64,000 nt of DNA from Anaerolineaceae bacterium (GTDB lineage: Bacteria > Chloroflexota > Anaerolineae > Anaerolineales > Anaerolineaceae). The stretch is taken from contig JAENYZ010000004.1 of assembly GCA_016841525.1 (NCBI GenBank), forward strand, positions 186,001-250,000, given 5' to 3'. The position numbers were made by a program, and so were the translations under genes. The notes below the pieces were generated by a model. The model searched no databases. It worked only from the letters and a program-made list of their open reading frames with translations, and was not told the DNA's origin. This document shows, piece by piece, positions 28,146-38,083 of the stretch. Each line of letters opens with the position of its first letter. The stretch's first letter is position 1.

Positions 28146-29174
28146 TTAGGGATTTATATGATCATAACGGGCACGTAGTGTATGGTGGATATAATTTTGC
28201 CACAGGTTGATCATATCCTGGGTCTTGTAGTCATGAGTGGAAAAGGTCTGCCAGATCATCTGCCCGTCCATACATTCAGCAATCAACCCATAAGCGCTGT
28301 GTTCTTTAGCTTGCGCGCCTCCAAGGAGGACCGCGTCAGAACCTGTGTTGAGTTTTACCATGTCACCAACATCACCCGTCCAAAGAACATCATAAGGGAT
28401 CAACATGCTGATCGCGTTGGGTTCTGAAAATAAAGGATTGTCAGGCTCCAGCAAATAAACCAGGTAATCATTCAAATTGCTGTTCCACGCCCGCTGCCAA
28501 TCCCTATGAAAAGTGATTCCGCAACGCTGGAATACTGGTTGGATGCGCCCGGTACTGATATCATCGACGTACCAAACTTCAATGATGAATGAGCTGCCGC
28601 GATCCATCTCAGAGGAAATGACATCGAAATATTCACCTGAAATATTGTCACGGTTTTCAGCACCGACAATGATCAGGTCCCAATTGGTAGAGGAATTCAT
28701 ATTGGAAAGGAAATCGCCCATAGCATCACGTACGTTTGTGGTGTTGTTGCCCAGCCCAAGTCCGTCGAGCGCATTTTCAATGACCAGTTCTTCGCCTAAA
28801 TCATACATATCATCATACAACAAGATTTCGACGTCCTCCAACCAATCCTCAAAAGAGACTGAAGGTGCTGGTTCTTCTTCTGACACAGGTTCTGATGTCG
28901 CAGTCGGTTCATTCACAACCTGAGCTTCAGTTGGCTGAGCAGTGTACGTTGGGTAGGGGGTGTAAGTAGGGAGAGCCTCAACCTGGGGTTCCGCCTGTGC
29001 CGGTTCAGACTGTGCCAGCTGAGCTTGCTGCATTGCCAAACTGGTTTGCTGAACAGCGATCGCCACCCTGGTATTTTCCAAATCATCATTTCCACCTGAA
29101 GAAGGTAATCCACAGGATACTAAAAGACTTCCTGAGACTAAAAATAATATACCAAAATAATAAAGTTTTTTCAT
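28146..29174 (-). CDS. Putative lipoprotein, unknown function
   Basis: A 342-aa protein with a signal ending LLVSC (Cys21), then a Gln/Ala-rich helix (about 35-58, IAVQQTSLAMQQAQLAQ) and a Thr/Pro/Tyr linker (TYTPYPTYTAQPTEAQ). The globular part from about 105 has short alternating helix and strand segments (DWLEDVEILLYDDM, WDLIIVGAENRD, SFIIEVWYVDD), suggesting an alpha/beta fold of Rossmann type facing outside. I cannot assign a family. GGGAGG precedes the ATG. Confidence 0.75.
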   Translation of the reverse strand: MKKLYYFGILFLVSGSLLVSCGLPSSGGNDDLENTRVAIAVQQTSLAMQQAQLAQSEPAQAEPQVEALPTYTPYPTYTAQPTEAQVVNEPTATSEPVSEEEPAPSVSFEDWLEDVEILLYDDMYDLGEELVIENALDGLGLGNNTTNVRDAMGDFLSNMNSSTNWDLIIVGAENRDNISGEYFDVISSEMDRGSSFIIEVWYVDDISTGRIQPVFQRCGITFHRDWQRAWNSNLNDYLVYLLEPDNPLFSEPNAISMLIPYDVLWTGDVGDMVKLNTGSDAVLLGGAQAKEHSAYGLIAECMDGQMIWQTFSTHDYKTQDMINLWQNYIHHTLRARYDHINP

Positions 29175-29358
29175 CAGCGCCTCCCGCTATATAAGATTCA
29201 CAAAATCCAACCCCTCAGAATATAATAATAATCTAATTTATCATTAATTTTCTTTTCAATCAAGAAGAAACTTAACCAAATACAAGATTTAGTTATGATA
29301 ATCAAAAGTACCTCAAGGTTTATAATAAGAATTATCTTTTCATAAAGGCAATAATCAT

Positions 29359-30282
29359 ATGATCACAAAAACCAACAAAAAACGCATCTATATCTTCCTC
29401 GCCTTTGCTTTTGGGATATCATGGGCAGCCGCTTTGGTGATATACCTGACAGGTGGGCTTGAAAACAGCCCTACATACACCTTTGCAGGCGGACAAGTCA
29501 CCCTCGCTATTATTCTTCTCGCGTCTGTGTATATGTTTGGTCCTGCCATTGCCAACCTGCTCACACGGACCATCACAAAAGAAGGTAAAAAGGATTTATT
29601 TCTTCAACCTCAGTTTGATAAAAAACGGGGCTTATATTATCTTGCAGCCTGGTTTCTACCCGGATTGCTCACGATAATCGGCGCTATCCTTTTCTTTCTG
29701 CTTTTTCCCCAATTCTTCGACAAAAATTTAAGCACCCTGCAATCTTTGCTTGCTACCAGCGGTCAAAACGGCAGCATCAATCCCTGGGTCATTGCAGTGA
29801 CGCAAGCCTTGCAAGCCTTGTTCATCTCACCGATTTTGAACGCTATTCCAACTTTTGGCGAAGAATTTGGTTGGCGAGCATATTTGCAGCCAAAATTAAT
29901 GCCCCTCGGCGGGCGCAAAGCCGTCTTGCTGACCGGGCTGATTTGGGGTATCTGGCACTGGCCAATCATCATCATGGGATACAACTACGGCAGCGATTAC
30001 TTCGGCGTGCCCTTTCTCGGACCGCTGGCAATGATCTGGTTTACTTTAAGCTTGAGCGTGATCTTTGGATGGCTGAGCTTCAAAGCGCACAGCCTGTGGC
30101 CTGCCGTGATCGCCCATGGCGCGATCAACGGTATTGCTGCCTTGGGATCAATTTTTGTAAAAGGAAATCCTGATTCTTTGCTGGGTCCTACCCCTGTGGG
30201 TATCATAGGCGGGTTTGGATTAACCGTAATTGCTGTTTTGATACTCCTTCATCCAACAGCGCTTAAACCGGAAAAACAATAA
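29359..30282 (+). CDS. CPBP-family intramembrane protease (CAAX/Abi)
   Basis: A 307-aa membrane protein with about eight hydrophobic segments. The glutamic-protease motifs are present: EEFGWRAYL (EExxxR type), GIWHWP and AVIAHGAIN (His with Asn). Members cleave within the membrane; in bacteria they serve in maturation of peptides or in immunity to them. No bacteriocin gene is adjacent. It is convergent with pcm. Confidence 0.88.
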   Translation: MITKTNKKRIYIFLAFAFGISWAAALVIYLTGGLENSPTYTFAGGQVTLAIILLASVYMFGPAIANLLTRTITKEGKKDLFLQPQFDKKRGLYYLAAWFLPGLLTIIGAILFFLLFPQFFDKNLSTLQSLLATSGQNGSINPWVIAVTQALQALFISPILNAIPTFGEEFGWRAYLQPKLMPLGGRKAVLLTGLIWGIWHWPIIIMGYNYGSDYFGVPFLGPLAMIWFTLSLSVIFGWLSFKAHSLWPAVIAHGAINGIAALGSIFVKGNPDSLLGPTPVGIIGGFGLTVIAVLILLHPTALKPEKQ

Positions 30283-30326
30283 ACAATCTCTATCTTGTTA
30301 CCAAATATCCTATTACAGGTCAAAGC

Positions 30327-30983
30327 TTAATCTGGATCGTCACCATCCCAGCCTGCCTCTCCAATCAAAGGCACAAAGACAACCGGAATGCTGTTAGATT
30401 TCTTGAACTTTTCCCCCTGCCTGGTCCATACTTCCAAATGCTGTGAAAATCGGCTGCCAACCGGCAGGACGAGCCGGCCGCCATCCGCCAGCTGCTGCAA
30501 TAATGGGTCGGGTACTTTTGGCGCAGAAGCAGCAGCAATGATGCGATCATAAGGCGCAGCAGCCGGATAACCCAGGGTACCGTCCCCCACATGGACATGG
30601 ATATTCTGATAACCCAGATCTACGAGATGCTGTTGTGCTGTATCAGCCAGTTCAGGATGCCGCTCAATGGTATGCACTTCTGCTGCCAGCTCCCCCAAAA
30701 TCGCCGCCTGGTACCCGGAACCGGTACCTACATCCAGTACACGGTGCGTTTCATCCACTTCCAGCAATTCCGTCATCAATGCAACAATATAGGGCTGCGA
30801 AATGGTCTGGCCACGCCCAATTCGAACAGGGCTGTCACCATAAGCATAAGGCCAGGAGTCTTTTGGCAAAAATAAGTGGCGGGGTACAGATTGCATCGCC
30901 TCAATCACCCGATTATTTTTTATCCCCCTGCCCTCAATTTGATGTTTTACCATTCTCTCACGTTCAGCCTGGTAGCTCTCCAT
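30327..30983 (-). CDS. pcm: Protein-L-isoaspartate O-methyltransferase
   Basis: A 218-aa AdoMet-dependent repair enzyme that methylates isoaspartate in aged proteins. The N-terminal helix and SVPRHLFLP are followed by IGRGQTISQPYIVALM (substrate loop). AdoMet motif I is VLDVGTGSGYQAAIL, and the C-terminus has GGRLVLPVGSRFSQHL. The start at 30983 has AAAGGAG upstream and lies 20 nt inside mutY. It ends a four-gene minus-strand cluster. Confidence 0.93.
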   Translation of the reverse strand: MESYQAERERMVKHQIEGRGIKNNRVIEAMQSVPRHLFLPKDSWPYAYGDSPVRIGRGQTISQPYIVALMTELLEVDETHRVLDVGTGSGYQAAILGELAAEVHTIERHPELADTAQQHLVDLGYQNIHVHVGDGTLGYPAAAPYDRIIAAASAPKVPDPLLQQLADGGRLVLPVGSRFSQHLEVWTRQGEKFKKSNSIPVVFVPLIGEAGWDGDDPD

Positions 30984-32049
30984 CCATAAGCTCCTTTGCA
31001 AGGCGGTTGGCGATCAACCGATCTACCTTGCCCATAGGATAATCCTCCAAATCATTAACATGCACCCATGCCAAAGCCTGGCTTGCCAATGGTTGTGGCT
31101 CTTCTCTTGATACTAATTCACACAAAAAAGCATGCAGCGTAATTTTAAAATGAGTATAAGCATGCTTGTAATCACCGAATGGGGTGCCTACCCTGATATC
31201 GACACCTAATTCTTCCTGGATCTCACGCTGCAAGCAAGACTCCAGGTCAGCATCCCCTTCTTCTTTTGTGCCGCCAGGGAATTCCCAGAGACCACCTAAA
31301 AGGCTGTTGTTATGCCGTTGAGCTATCAAAACGCGCCCATCTCTCTGAATAACAGCTGCCGTAACGAGGTAATGGGGCACCTTCTTGCGGGGCAGCTTAA
31401 CCGGCCGCTCCTCCTGTAGGCCCAATTCATAGGCTAAGCAAGCCCTGGAAACTGGGCAGGAATCACAGGAGGGATTAACAGGTGTGCAGATGCTTGCACC
31501 AAGGTCCATCAAAGCCTGATTATAGGTGCCGCCTTTTCCTTCCGGCAGATTTTCTTGTGCTAGTTTCCAAATGATCTTCTCACCATCGGTGCTGCGAGCC
31601 GGCGATGTGATATTGAAAAGCCGCGAAAACACACGACGGAAATTGCCATCAACAGCCGCCACATCTGCCCCAAAGGCAATTGAAGCTATCGCAGCCGCAG
31701 TATAAGGTCCAATCCCGGGTAAACGCTGAAGCGCTTCAGGGATCTGAGGCAACTCTCCGTTAAATTCCTCCACAAGGGTCTTAGCTGCCCGGTGCAAATT
31801 CCTGGCTCGGCTGTAATAACCCAGCCCTTCCCAAAGCGTCAGCACTTCCTGCTCATCTGCTGCAGCCAGGCTTTTTATATCTGGAAATCGCGCCATCCAT
31901 GCTTCAAAATAGGGTATGACGGTTTCCACCTGTGTTTGCTGCAGCATGATTTCCGATACCCAGGTTCGATATGCAGATTGTCGAGAACGCCAGGGGAGCT
32001 CCCTGGCGTTCTCGGCATACCAATCCAACAATGAATTAGCAAAAGACAT
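30964..32049 (-). CDS. mutY: A/G-specific adenine DNA glycosylase
   Basis: A 361-aa MutY, which removes adenine mispaired with 8-oxoguanine. The N-terminal catalytic domain has LPWRSRQSAYRTWVSEIMLQ with the active-site Glu in SEIMLQQTQ, the helix-hairpin-helix LPGIGPYTAAAIASIAFG, and the Asp in VDGNFRRVFSR. The iron-sulfur loop C-x6-C-x2-C-x5-C is seen in CTPVNPSCDSCPVSRAC. A C-terminal NUDIX-like domain (GGLWEFPGGTKEEG) reads 8-oxoguanine. The start ATG overlaps the previous stop by 1 nt. Confidence 0.95.
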   Translation of the reverse strand: MSFANSLLDWYAENARELPWRSRQSAYRTWVSEIMLQQTQVETVIPYFEAWMARFPDIKSLAAADEQEVLTLWEGLGYYSRARNLHRAAKTLVEEFNGELPQIPEALQRLPGIGPYTAAAIASIAFGADVAAVDGNFRRVFSRLFNITSPARSTDGEKIIWKLAQENLPEGKGGTYNQALMDLGASICTPVNPSCDSCPVSRACLAYELGLQEERPVKLPRKKVPHYLVTAAVIQRDGRVLIAQRHNNSLLGGLWEFPGGTKEEGDADLESCLQREIQEELGVDIRVGTPFGDYKHAYTHFKITLHAFLCELVSREEPQPLASQALAWVHVNDLEDYPMGKVDRLIANRLAKELMDGELPG

Positions 32050-32351
32050 CAAAACTGAAACCCTCCCTGAAGGGGTGCCAATTTCAATTCGTAATTTTCA
32101 ACATAATCTAGCAATTTATCATTCAGATGAAACCATTCTTCAGATGTGATAATTTCCTGAGCTTTTTCCAAACCCGGTACAACAGCGCCAACCAGTATTT
32201 GAGGATGTTCACCATAAATGGTCACCCAGGCATCACTCAATGCCATCCCCAATTTTTGGACACCGGGCATAAAACTGCGGACGACAAACTCAAAATATTC
32301 TTGTTCGCGGCCCTGAACAATATCCCAGGACATGATCACTTTCACGTTCAT
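32049..32351 (-). CDS. 100-aa conserved-looking protein, unknown function
   Basis: A small alpha+beta protein starting MNVKVIMSWDIVQGREQEYF and containing DAWVTIYGEHPQILVGAVV, then a charged helical tail. The strand-helix-strand pattern, with a GREQEYFEFV helix, suggests a ferredoxin-like dimeric alpha-beta barrel. That is inference and no substrate can be named. The start at 32351 has GGAAGG upstream; a GTG at 32366 is possible. It overlaps the mutY start by 1 nt and lies 32 nt after the metallo-hydrolase gene, so it is translationally coupled to DNA and protein repair genes. Confidence 0.7.
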   Translation of the reverse strand: MNVKVIMSWDIVQGREQEYFEFVVRSFMPGVQKLGMALSDAWVTIYGEHPQILVGAVVPGLEKAQEIITSEEWFHLNDKLLDYVENYELKLAPLQGGFQF

Positions 32352-32383
32352 ATACTTTCCTTCCACCAGAAAGTGTGAATTAA

Positions 32384-33034
32384 TTATAAGGTCAAATCTA
32401 AAACAACAACCTGCGTTTCCTCTGGCAGCACATTAACGCTGGTTAATTTGAGTGATTCTTCGGTTTCAACGCTTGTCAGACCCATCTCTTTCAAGAATTT
32501 TGAGAGGGGATCCAACTTCATCAAAGACTTGCTCATCCCATAATGCATTGGGATAACAATGCTTGGCTCAAGCAAGCTGATCACTTCAGCAGCTTTTGCA
32601 GCATTAAGGCTGGTTCCGCCCCCAACGGGTACCAGGGCAACATTGACCTCACCCAAACCTTCAACCTCTGTCTGGCTGGGGACATTGTTCAACTCGCCTA
32701 AATGCGCTACGGTTAAGCCATTATAATCAATCACATAGACTGTGTTGCGCGATTCATCAGTAGATGTTTTTTTCTTGCTGCCATTAATCAAAACACCGGT
32801 AATAAACACCCCACCGATCTCATATTCACCAGGACCGGTTATTTCAAAAGCTTTACCACGAATCGCCTTCACATAATTGTGCGCTGGATTGTCACAGCTG
32901 ACTGTGACAACTTCTGCTCGTAATTTTCCAGGATCAATCCCAACCACCTCAGGGTCATAAGGGTCTGTCACAACAGCAGCCATGCCGCGATCATTAATTC
33001 GAAAACAAGAAAGTCCGTGCCAGGTAATTTCCAT
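32384..33034 (-). CDS. Metallo-beta-lactamase-fold protein with degenerate metal site
   Basis: A 216-aa protein of the UlaG-like branch. It begins ITWHGLSCFRI, as these proteins do, and keeps VTDPYDPE and VIPMHYGMS. The usual THxHxDH metal motif reads VSCDNPAHNY, so at least one metal His is replaced. The later TVAHLGELNNVPS keeps a His. Activity may be altered or lost. GGAGG precedes the ATG. It is first in a cluster with the 100-aa protein, mutY and pcm, and divergent from the slipin gene. Confidence 0.82.
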   Translation of the reverse strand: MEITWHGLSCFRINDRGMAAVVTDPYDPEVVGIDPGKLRAEVVTVSCDNPAHNYVKAIRGKAFEITGPGEYEIGGVFITGVLINGSKKKTSTDESRNTVYVIDYNGLTVAHLGELNNVPSQTEVEGLGEVNVALVPVGGGTSLNAAKAAEVISLLEPSIVIPMHYGMSKSLMKLDPLSKFLKEMGLTSVETEESLKLTSVNVLPEETQVVVLDLTL

Positions 33035-33184
33035 AAAACCTCCAATTTATTTTAATAAATTATACAACGTCCTGGCAAATTTAATGATATTGCCCAGAAC
33101 AGTAGATTGTATCAGGTATTTTTACCCAATTAATTGTAAAATAGAATTGTAAATATGTCATAAAACAAATAAAAGGAGAAAACG

Positions 33185-33976
33185 ATGTTCGATTTTTTTG
33201 GTGAAACAACAATTTTCTTGCTGTGCGGTGGTGGGCTAATCCTTTTCTTTTTGGTGACCCTTGTTTTTAGAGCTGTCAGGGTTATACCAGAATATGAACG
33301 CGGTGTCATTTTCACATTGGGTAAATTCACGGGTATCAAAAATCCTGGCTTAATCTTCCTGGTGCCGGTCATTCAACTCATGAAGCGGGTTGATATGCGT
33401 CTTGCGACTGCAGAAGTTCCCCGCCAGGAAGTGATGACCAAAGATAATATACCTATGCTGGTCAATGCCGTCGTCTATTTCAAAGTCGTCGATCCGGAAG
33501 CTGTGATCATCAAAATCGAGGATTACATTTTTGCTATCCGGCAGTACACCCAGGCAGCCTTACGAGATGTTATCGGTAATAACGAAATGGATACCGTCTT
33601 GATGGAACGTAAACAAATTGCGGATGCAATTCGCGAAATTGTTGATGCCGAAACCAGCGACTGGGGTGTGGATATTGAATCCATCAAAATCCAGGAATTG
33701 GAATTGCCAGCCGAGATGAAACGTGCAATGGCACGCCAGGCTGAAGCCGAACGTGAAAGACGTGCAACCATCATTGCCTCACAAGGTGAGCTGGAAGCAT
33801 CAAAGAACCTGCGTGCCGCTGCAGACGAACTGGCTTCTTCCCCGGGTGCCCTGCACCTGCGCACACTGCAAACCATTCGGAATATCTCCTCCGATCCCTC
33901 AGAAAAGATTGTCCTTTTTATGCCCTCAAACATGGCAAACCTCGCTGATGTGATGACCGGGAAGAAAGATTCATGA
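33185..33976 (+). CDS. Slipin/stomatin-like SPFH protein
   Basis: A 263-aa membrane-anchored scaffold protein. Residues 10-33 form the single N-terminal helix, then RVIPEYERGVIFTLGKFTG and the SPFH domain (VPRQEVMTKDNIPMLVNAVV). A charged coiled coil (RAMARQAEAERERRATI) follows, with a C-terminal oligomerisation part. Slipins form membrane microdomains. An NfeD-type protease partner is often adjacent; here the next gene is an OMPDC-like protein with a 4-nt overlap. AAAGGAG precedes the ATG. Confidence 0.93.
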   Translation: MFDFFGETTIFLLCGGGLILFFLVTLVFRAVRVIPEYERGVIFTLGKFTGIKNPGLIFLVPVIQLMKRVDMRLATAEVPRQEVMTKDNIPMLVNAVVYFKVVDPEAVIIKIEDYIFAIRQYTQAALRDVIGNNEMDTVLMERKQIADAIREIVDAETSDWGVDIESIKIQELELPAEMKRAMARQAEAERERRATIIASQGELEASKNLRAAADELASSPGALHLRTLQTIRNISSDPSEKIVLFMPSNMANLADVMTGKKDS

Positions 33977-34650
33977 TCCAAGCAAAACTCGACAATAACG
34001 TCAGATATCTGCAAATTGCGTTCAACTACGACCTGAGCATGGTCTGGCAGACCCTGACCCGTATTCCGCAAAGCGATCGGATCCTGATCGAGGCAGGCAC
34101 ACCCTTCATCAAACTTGAGGGTATGGACGGCATACGCGCTATCCGAAAACGCTGGCAAGGCCATATTGTTGCAGATATGAAGGTGACGGATGGCGCATTG
34201 GGTGAGGTGGAAATGGCACATCGAGCAGGGGCCACAGCGATTACTGTTTTGGGTAATGCACCCAGCGAGTCAATTGACCTGTTCATCGAAAGATGCGCCC
34301 AGCTCAACATGCTTTCAATGATTGATTTGTTGGGTGCCGATGACCCTTTGGATATATTGCGCCCCTTGCACCATTCGCCGGATATCATCGTCATCCATCG
34401 CGGGCGAGACGAGGAAAACACCCGTGGGAAGATGATCCGTTATCGGCAAATCAACCGCATCCGCAGCAAGTATGACTCGCTCATTTCTGCCGCCGGCGGT
34501 GTGGACCTTCGAGAAGCACGCAGTGCAATCTTCAATGGTGCAAACATTGTTGTTGCCAACATCGTGCGTCCCCAGGACGGCTGGGTGGGAATAAAAACCA
34601 CAGATGACATCACCCAAATCTCAAGAGAGTTCCTTGAAACTATCTCCTGA
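33973..34650 (+). CDS. OMPDC-superfamily protein (HPS/KGPDC-like)
   Basis: A 225-aa TIM-barrel protein. The family catalytic motif DxKxxD is seen in VADMKVTDGALGEVEMAHRA, and the phosphate-binding end in AAGGVDLREARSAIFNGANI, then VVANIVRP. The pattern fits 3-hexulose-6-phosphate synthase or 3-keto-L-gulonate-6-phosphate decarboxylase better than pyrimidine OMP decarboxylase. The exact substrate is not evident. It overlaps the slipin stop by 4 nt, an unexpected pairing. Confidence 0.82.
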   Translation: MIQAKLDNNVRYLQIAFNYDLSMVWQTLTRIPQSDRILIEAGTPFIKLEGMDGIRAIRKRWQGHIVADMKVTDGALGEVEMAHRAGATAITVLGNAPSESIDLFIERCAQLNMLSMIDLLGADDPLDILRPLHHSPDIIVIHRGRDEENTRGKMIRYRQINRIRSKYDSLISAAGGVDLREARSAIFNGANIVVANIVRPQDGWVGIKTTDDITQISREFLETIS

Positions 34651-34663
34651 GCCTTAAATCAAA

Positions 34664-34694
34664 GATCCCGGGCGCTAAAATCAGCCCCGGGATC
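34664..34694. terminator. Hairpin between convergent genes
   Basis: The 9-bp perfect arms GATCCCGGG and CCCGGGATC have a 13-nt loop. It lies between the convergent OMPDC-like and glyQS genes and could serve both, though T-runs are short. Confidence 0.6.
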
Positions 34695-34712
34695 TAATTG
34701 AACAAATCGATT

Positions 34713-37709
34713 CTAAAAGCCTTCCAGGTAACTCAGGTCTACAATGCCATCTGAAAGACCTGCAATGCGCTGGAGTAAACCCAGACGGTTTTCACGCAAT
34801 GGCTGGTCATCATCCATAACAAGCACCTCGTCAAAGAAGTTGTTGATAACTGGCACCATGGGTAAGAACGCGTTCAGGAACGCATCCACCGTATTGCCAT
34901 CACCAAGGTCCGCTTCAGCTTTCAACAGGGCTTGATAAAGTGAGCGCTCTGATTCAGCGATAAAAGCATCCTCATTAATGGCAAACTTCATATCCTGGTC
35001 GCGTGTTATGCGAACACAGCGGCTGAAAGCAGGCAGTATTTCGTGCCAATCATCCCGATCAACCCAGGCTGTCAGGCTTTGAACACCCTGGAAAGCCCCA
35101 AAGGGATCCGATCCTTTTTCTGTCATGACGCTGTCAACCACATCATGCTTGAATCCCCAGTCCAGCAGCATCCCTCGCAATCGACCCTGGATAAATTCCA
35201 AACAACTCTGAACATCATCGCTGCTGACATCCAAATCTAATCCTGTTGCAGCCTGGCTCAAACCCCACCCAATGTCAAAATTCAGCTGCCAATCAATCAG
35301 GTTCTGACAAATACCAATAGCAGCACGCCGCTGGGCAAAGGGGTCCTTGGTGCCTGTCGGGGCTAAACCTGCCGCGAACAAGCCCATCAAAGAATCCAGG
35401 CGATCTGCCAGCCCAACCATCAAGCCCGGTTTTGATTCAGGCAGCCGATCCTCTGCGAAACGGGGTAAATAATGTTCAAAAATGGCATCAGCCACAGCAT
35501 GGGTTTCGCCGCTCTTCAACGCATAATATCGCCCCATCACACCCTGTAGTGAGGTCATCTCAACCACCATATTGCTCGCCAGGTCCGCTTTGCATAAAAG
35601 CGCTGCCCGTTCTGTCGCTGCTAATTCGTCGTCAGTGAGGGCGAATTTTGAAGCCAAATCTTTCACGAGGAATTGAATACGGCGGGTTTTATCGAGGAAG
35701 GAGCCTAACTTCACCTGGAATGTCAGGGTATCCAGATCAGCCACAAAGGACTCCAGGGAACGTTCAAGGTCTTTTTTAACGAAGAATTGTGCATCATCGA
35801 AACGTGCCAGGATCACCTGCTCATTGCCATCCGTAACAATCTCAAGGTTTGCTTCGCCGCCATTCCGGACCCCCACAAAATGAGGCATTAATTGACCATT
35901 GTCATCTTCCACCACAAAGTAACGCTGGTGTTTTTTCATAACAGATGTCAGTACTTCTGGCGGCAAAATTTCCAGGTAAGCCCGGTCATAATCGCCTCTA
36001 AATGCTGTTGGCTTTTCTACCATGCCAGTAACTTCATCCAGCAGGGCTTCATCAAAAGAAATACTGCCGCCAAGCTCTTCAGCCAGGGATTGTGCCTGTT
36101 CTCGTATGACTGACTTTCTTTCCTGCGGATCGTGAATGATACCCTGATCTCCCATTTTCTTCAAATAATCCCCAAGAGATTCTACCGCAAACACCTCCCT
36201 ATTTTGGAATCTCAATCCTCTTGTTGTCCTGCCGCTGTTATAAGCTGCAAATTCAAAGGGAACAAGTGTATTACCATGGAGCGCCAGCAGCCAGCGGATC
36301 GGTCGTGAAAATGCCACGCCGCTCTTGTTCCAGCGCATGGATTTATTGAACCGAATACTGGCAACCAGGTTTGGCAGGGATTGGCTCAAAATTTTCCTGG
36401 CGGGAAGCCCCTGCTGTTCTACAATCGCCACCACATAGGCACCCCCGTCAATCTCCTTTACCTCAAGGTCCTTAACATCAATCCCTTTGCTGCGGGCAAA
36501 ACCTTCTGCTGCCCGAGTCGGTCGTCCTTCTTCATCAAAAGCACGATCAGCCGGGGGGCCTTTAACCTCTTGAACCAGGTCAGGCTGCCGGGCTGCCAGG
36601 TCGTCAACCATAACAACCAATCGCCGCGGCGTGCCCATGATTTTGATCTCGCCATGGGTCAGGCGGTGTTCATCAAGAAGGGCTGGCACAGTGCTTTCAA
36701 GTTGTGAAATTGCAGATGTGAGGTCCGAGGGCGGAAGTTCCTCCGTGCCAATTTCTAAAAGGAATGGTGCTTGCGTTTCTTTCAATGCTTCATCAGGCGA
36801 TTTCGCTTCAAGGGGCGTTTCCTGGCGCTTTTCACCCAGCCAGGGGAATTCTGCATCCTGCCGTTGCTGAACATATACCTCAGCCACGCGCCGGGCTAAA
36901 TCACGCGTGCGCGCAAACAAAGCCTGGCGTTCTGTCACGCCGACAGCGCCACGGGTATCAAGGATATTAAATGTATGGGAGGTCTTTAAAACATAATCAT
37001 GCGCAGGCAAAACCAGTCCGGCATCAATTGCTCGCTCGGCTTCACGCTCGTACATATCGTACATTTTTCGCATGCTGTCCACATCAGCAAGATCAAAATA
37101 ATAGGTGCTGTGCTCACGTTCACCCATCAAATTGACATCCCCGTAGGTGCGTTCCGGGCTCCATTGGATATCCCTGAAGTGCCGAGCACCTTGCAAAGTC
37201 ATCGCAATCCTTTCAAGACCGTAGGTGATCTCTACAGAAACCGGGTCAAGATCAATGCCGCCGCATTGCTGAAAATAGGTAAACTGTGTAATTTCTTGTC
37301 CATCGAGCCAGACTTCCCAGCCCAAGCCCCAGGCACCAATCGCTGGCTGCTGCCAGTTATCCTCGACAAAGCGGATGTCATGCTGCTTGGGGTCGATGCC
37401 CAATGCTTGCAATGAGTCAAGATAAATTTCTTGCGGATTTCCCGGGTCGGGTTTGAGGATCACCTGGAATTGGTAAAACTGCTGTAAACGATTGGGGTTG
37501 TCGCCGTATCGGCCGTCATCCGGACGGATCGAGGGTTCCACATAAGCCACTTTCCAGGGTTCTGGTCCCAGCACACGTAAAAAAGTAGCTGGATTCATCG
37601 TTCCGGCGCCCACCTGTGAATAATACGGCTGCCAGATCAGACAATTACGTTCTGCCCAAAACTCCTGCAGCTTGATGATGATTGATTGAAAATCAAGGCC
37701 TTTTTCCAT
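34713..37709 (-). CDS. glyQS: Glycyl-tRNA synthetase, alpha and beta chains fused
   Basis: A 998-aa single-chain form of bacterial glycyl-tRNA synthetase. Residues 1-290 are the catalytic alpha chain ([40 protein letters not shown] and [20 protein letters not shown]). A Glu/Lys/Pro linker (about 295-315) leads to the beta chain ([15 protein letters not shown], then RFNKSMRW), which ends in a tRNA-binding C-terminal domain. The two chains are separate genes in most bacteria. GGAG lies 10 nt before the ATG. Confidence 0.95.
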   Translation of the reverse strand: MEKGLDFQSIIIKLQEFWAERNCLIWQPYYSQVGAGTMNPATFLRVLGPEPWKVAYVEPSIRPDDGRYGDNPNRLQQFYQFQVILKPDPGNPQEIYLDSLQALGIDPKQHDIRFVEDNWQQPAIGAWGLGWEVWLDGQEITQFTYFQQCGGIDLDPVSVEITYGLERIAMTLQGARHFRDIQWSPERTYGDVNLMGEREHSTYYFDLADVDSMRKMYDMYEREAERAIDAGLVLPAHDYVLKTSHTFNILDTRGAVGVTERQALFARTRDLARRVAEVYVQQRQDAEFPWLGEKRQETPLEAKSPDEALKETQAPFLLEIGTEELPPSDLTSAISQLESTVPALLDEHRLTHGEIKIMGTPRRLVVMVDDLAARQPDLVQEVKGPPADRAFDEEGRPTRAAEGFARSKGIDVKDLEVKEIDGGAYVVAIVEQQGLPARKILSQSLPNLVASIRFNKSMRWNKSGVAFSRPIRWLLALHGNTLVPFEFAAYNSGRTTRGLRFQNREVFAVESLGDYLKKMGDQGIIHDPQERKSVIREQAQSLAEELGGSISFDEALLDEVTGMVEKPTAFRGDYDRAYLEILPPEVLTSVMKKHQRYFVVEDDNGQLMPHFVGVRNGGEANLEIVTDGNEQVILARFDDAQFFVKKDLERSLESFVADLDTLTFQVKLGSFLDKTRRIQFLVKDLASKFALTDDELAATERAALLCKADLASNMVVEMTSLQGVMGRYYALKSGETHAVADAIFEHYLPRFAEDRLPESKPGLMVGLADRLDSLMGLFAAGLAPTGTKDPFAQRRAAIGICQNLIDWQLNFDIGWGLSQAATGLDLDVSSDDVQSCLEFIQGRLRGMLLDWGFKHDVVDSVMTEKGSDPFGAFQGVQSLTAWVDRDDWHEILPAFSRCVRITRDQDMKFAINEDAFIAESERSLYQALLKAEADLGDGNTVDAFLNAFLPMVPVINNFFDEVLVMDDDQPLRENRLGLLQRIAGLSDGIVDLSYLEGF

Positions 37710-37832
37710 AAAGATCTTACTCCAAGTATTAATTTCGCAAAAAATATATAGTAGTTTTAAATGTTTCTCTTAAAATGAACCGTATCATTATACCACCCAC
37801 AAATTCCAGTTGATTCATATCCTGCGTGTTTT

Positions 37833-38067
37833 GTGGGGTGGGTTGGGGAGATCCATTTATGAGTATTGAGCCTGGGATTGAATAATAATCTTGTCCACAA
37901 AGCTAATCCGTGACAACCCACCGATCATACAATTTGGCATCCAAGTAAATATTGCAAATAAGTAATGTTGGTGGGTTGGTCATCAGAATCTCGTGAAATA
38001 TCAACGGATTTGTACTTTTCAATGCCTGAAAAGAAAAAATAACTTCGTCCAACCCACCCTACAAAAA
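37833..38067. repeat. Double-hairpin REP-like element, copy C
   Basis: Four arms occur in the order GGTGGGTTGG (37837), CAACCCACC (37914), GGTGGGTTGG (37970) and CCAACCCACCCTAC (38049). They give two hairpins and a whole-element inverted repeat. Arm order and spacing match the two copies that flank the transposase gene at 51426, but the internal sequence has diverged. It lies downstream of recO and upstream of glyQS. Confidence 0.7.
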
Positions 38068-38083
38068 ATTTTGATTCCCACCC

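Noticed and set aside
33523-34221. Minus-strand open frame of 232 codons
   Set aside because: It lies opposite the slipin and OMPDC-like genes, which have strong family motifs. Ser/Arg-rich content is typical of an antisense shadow.
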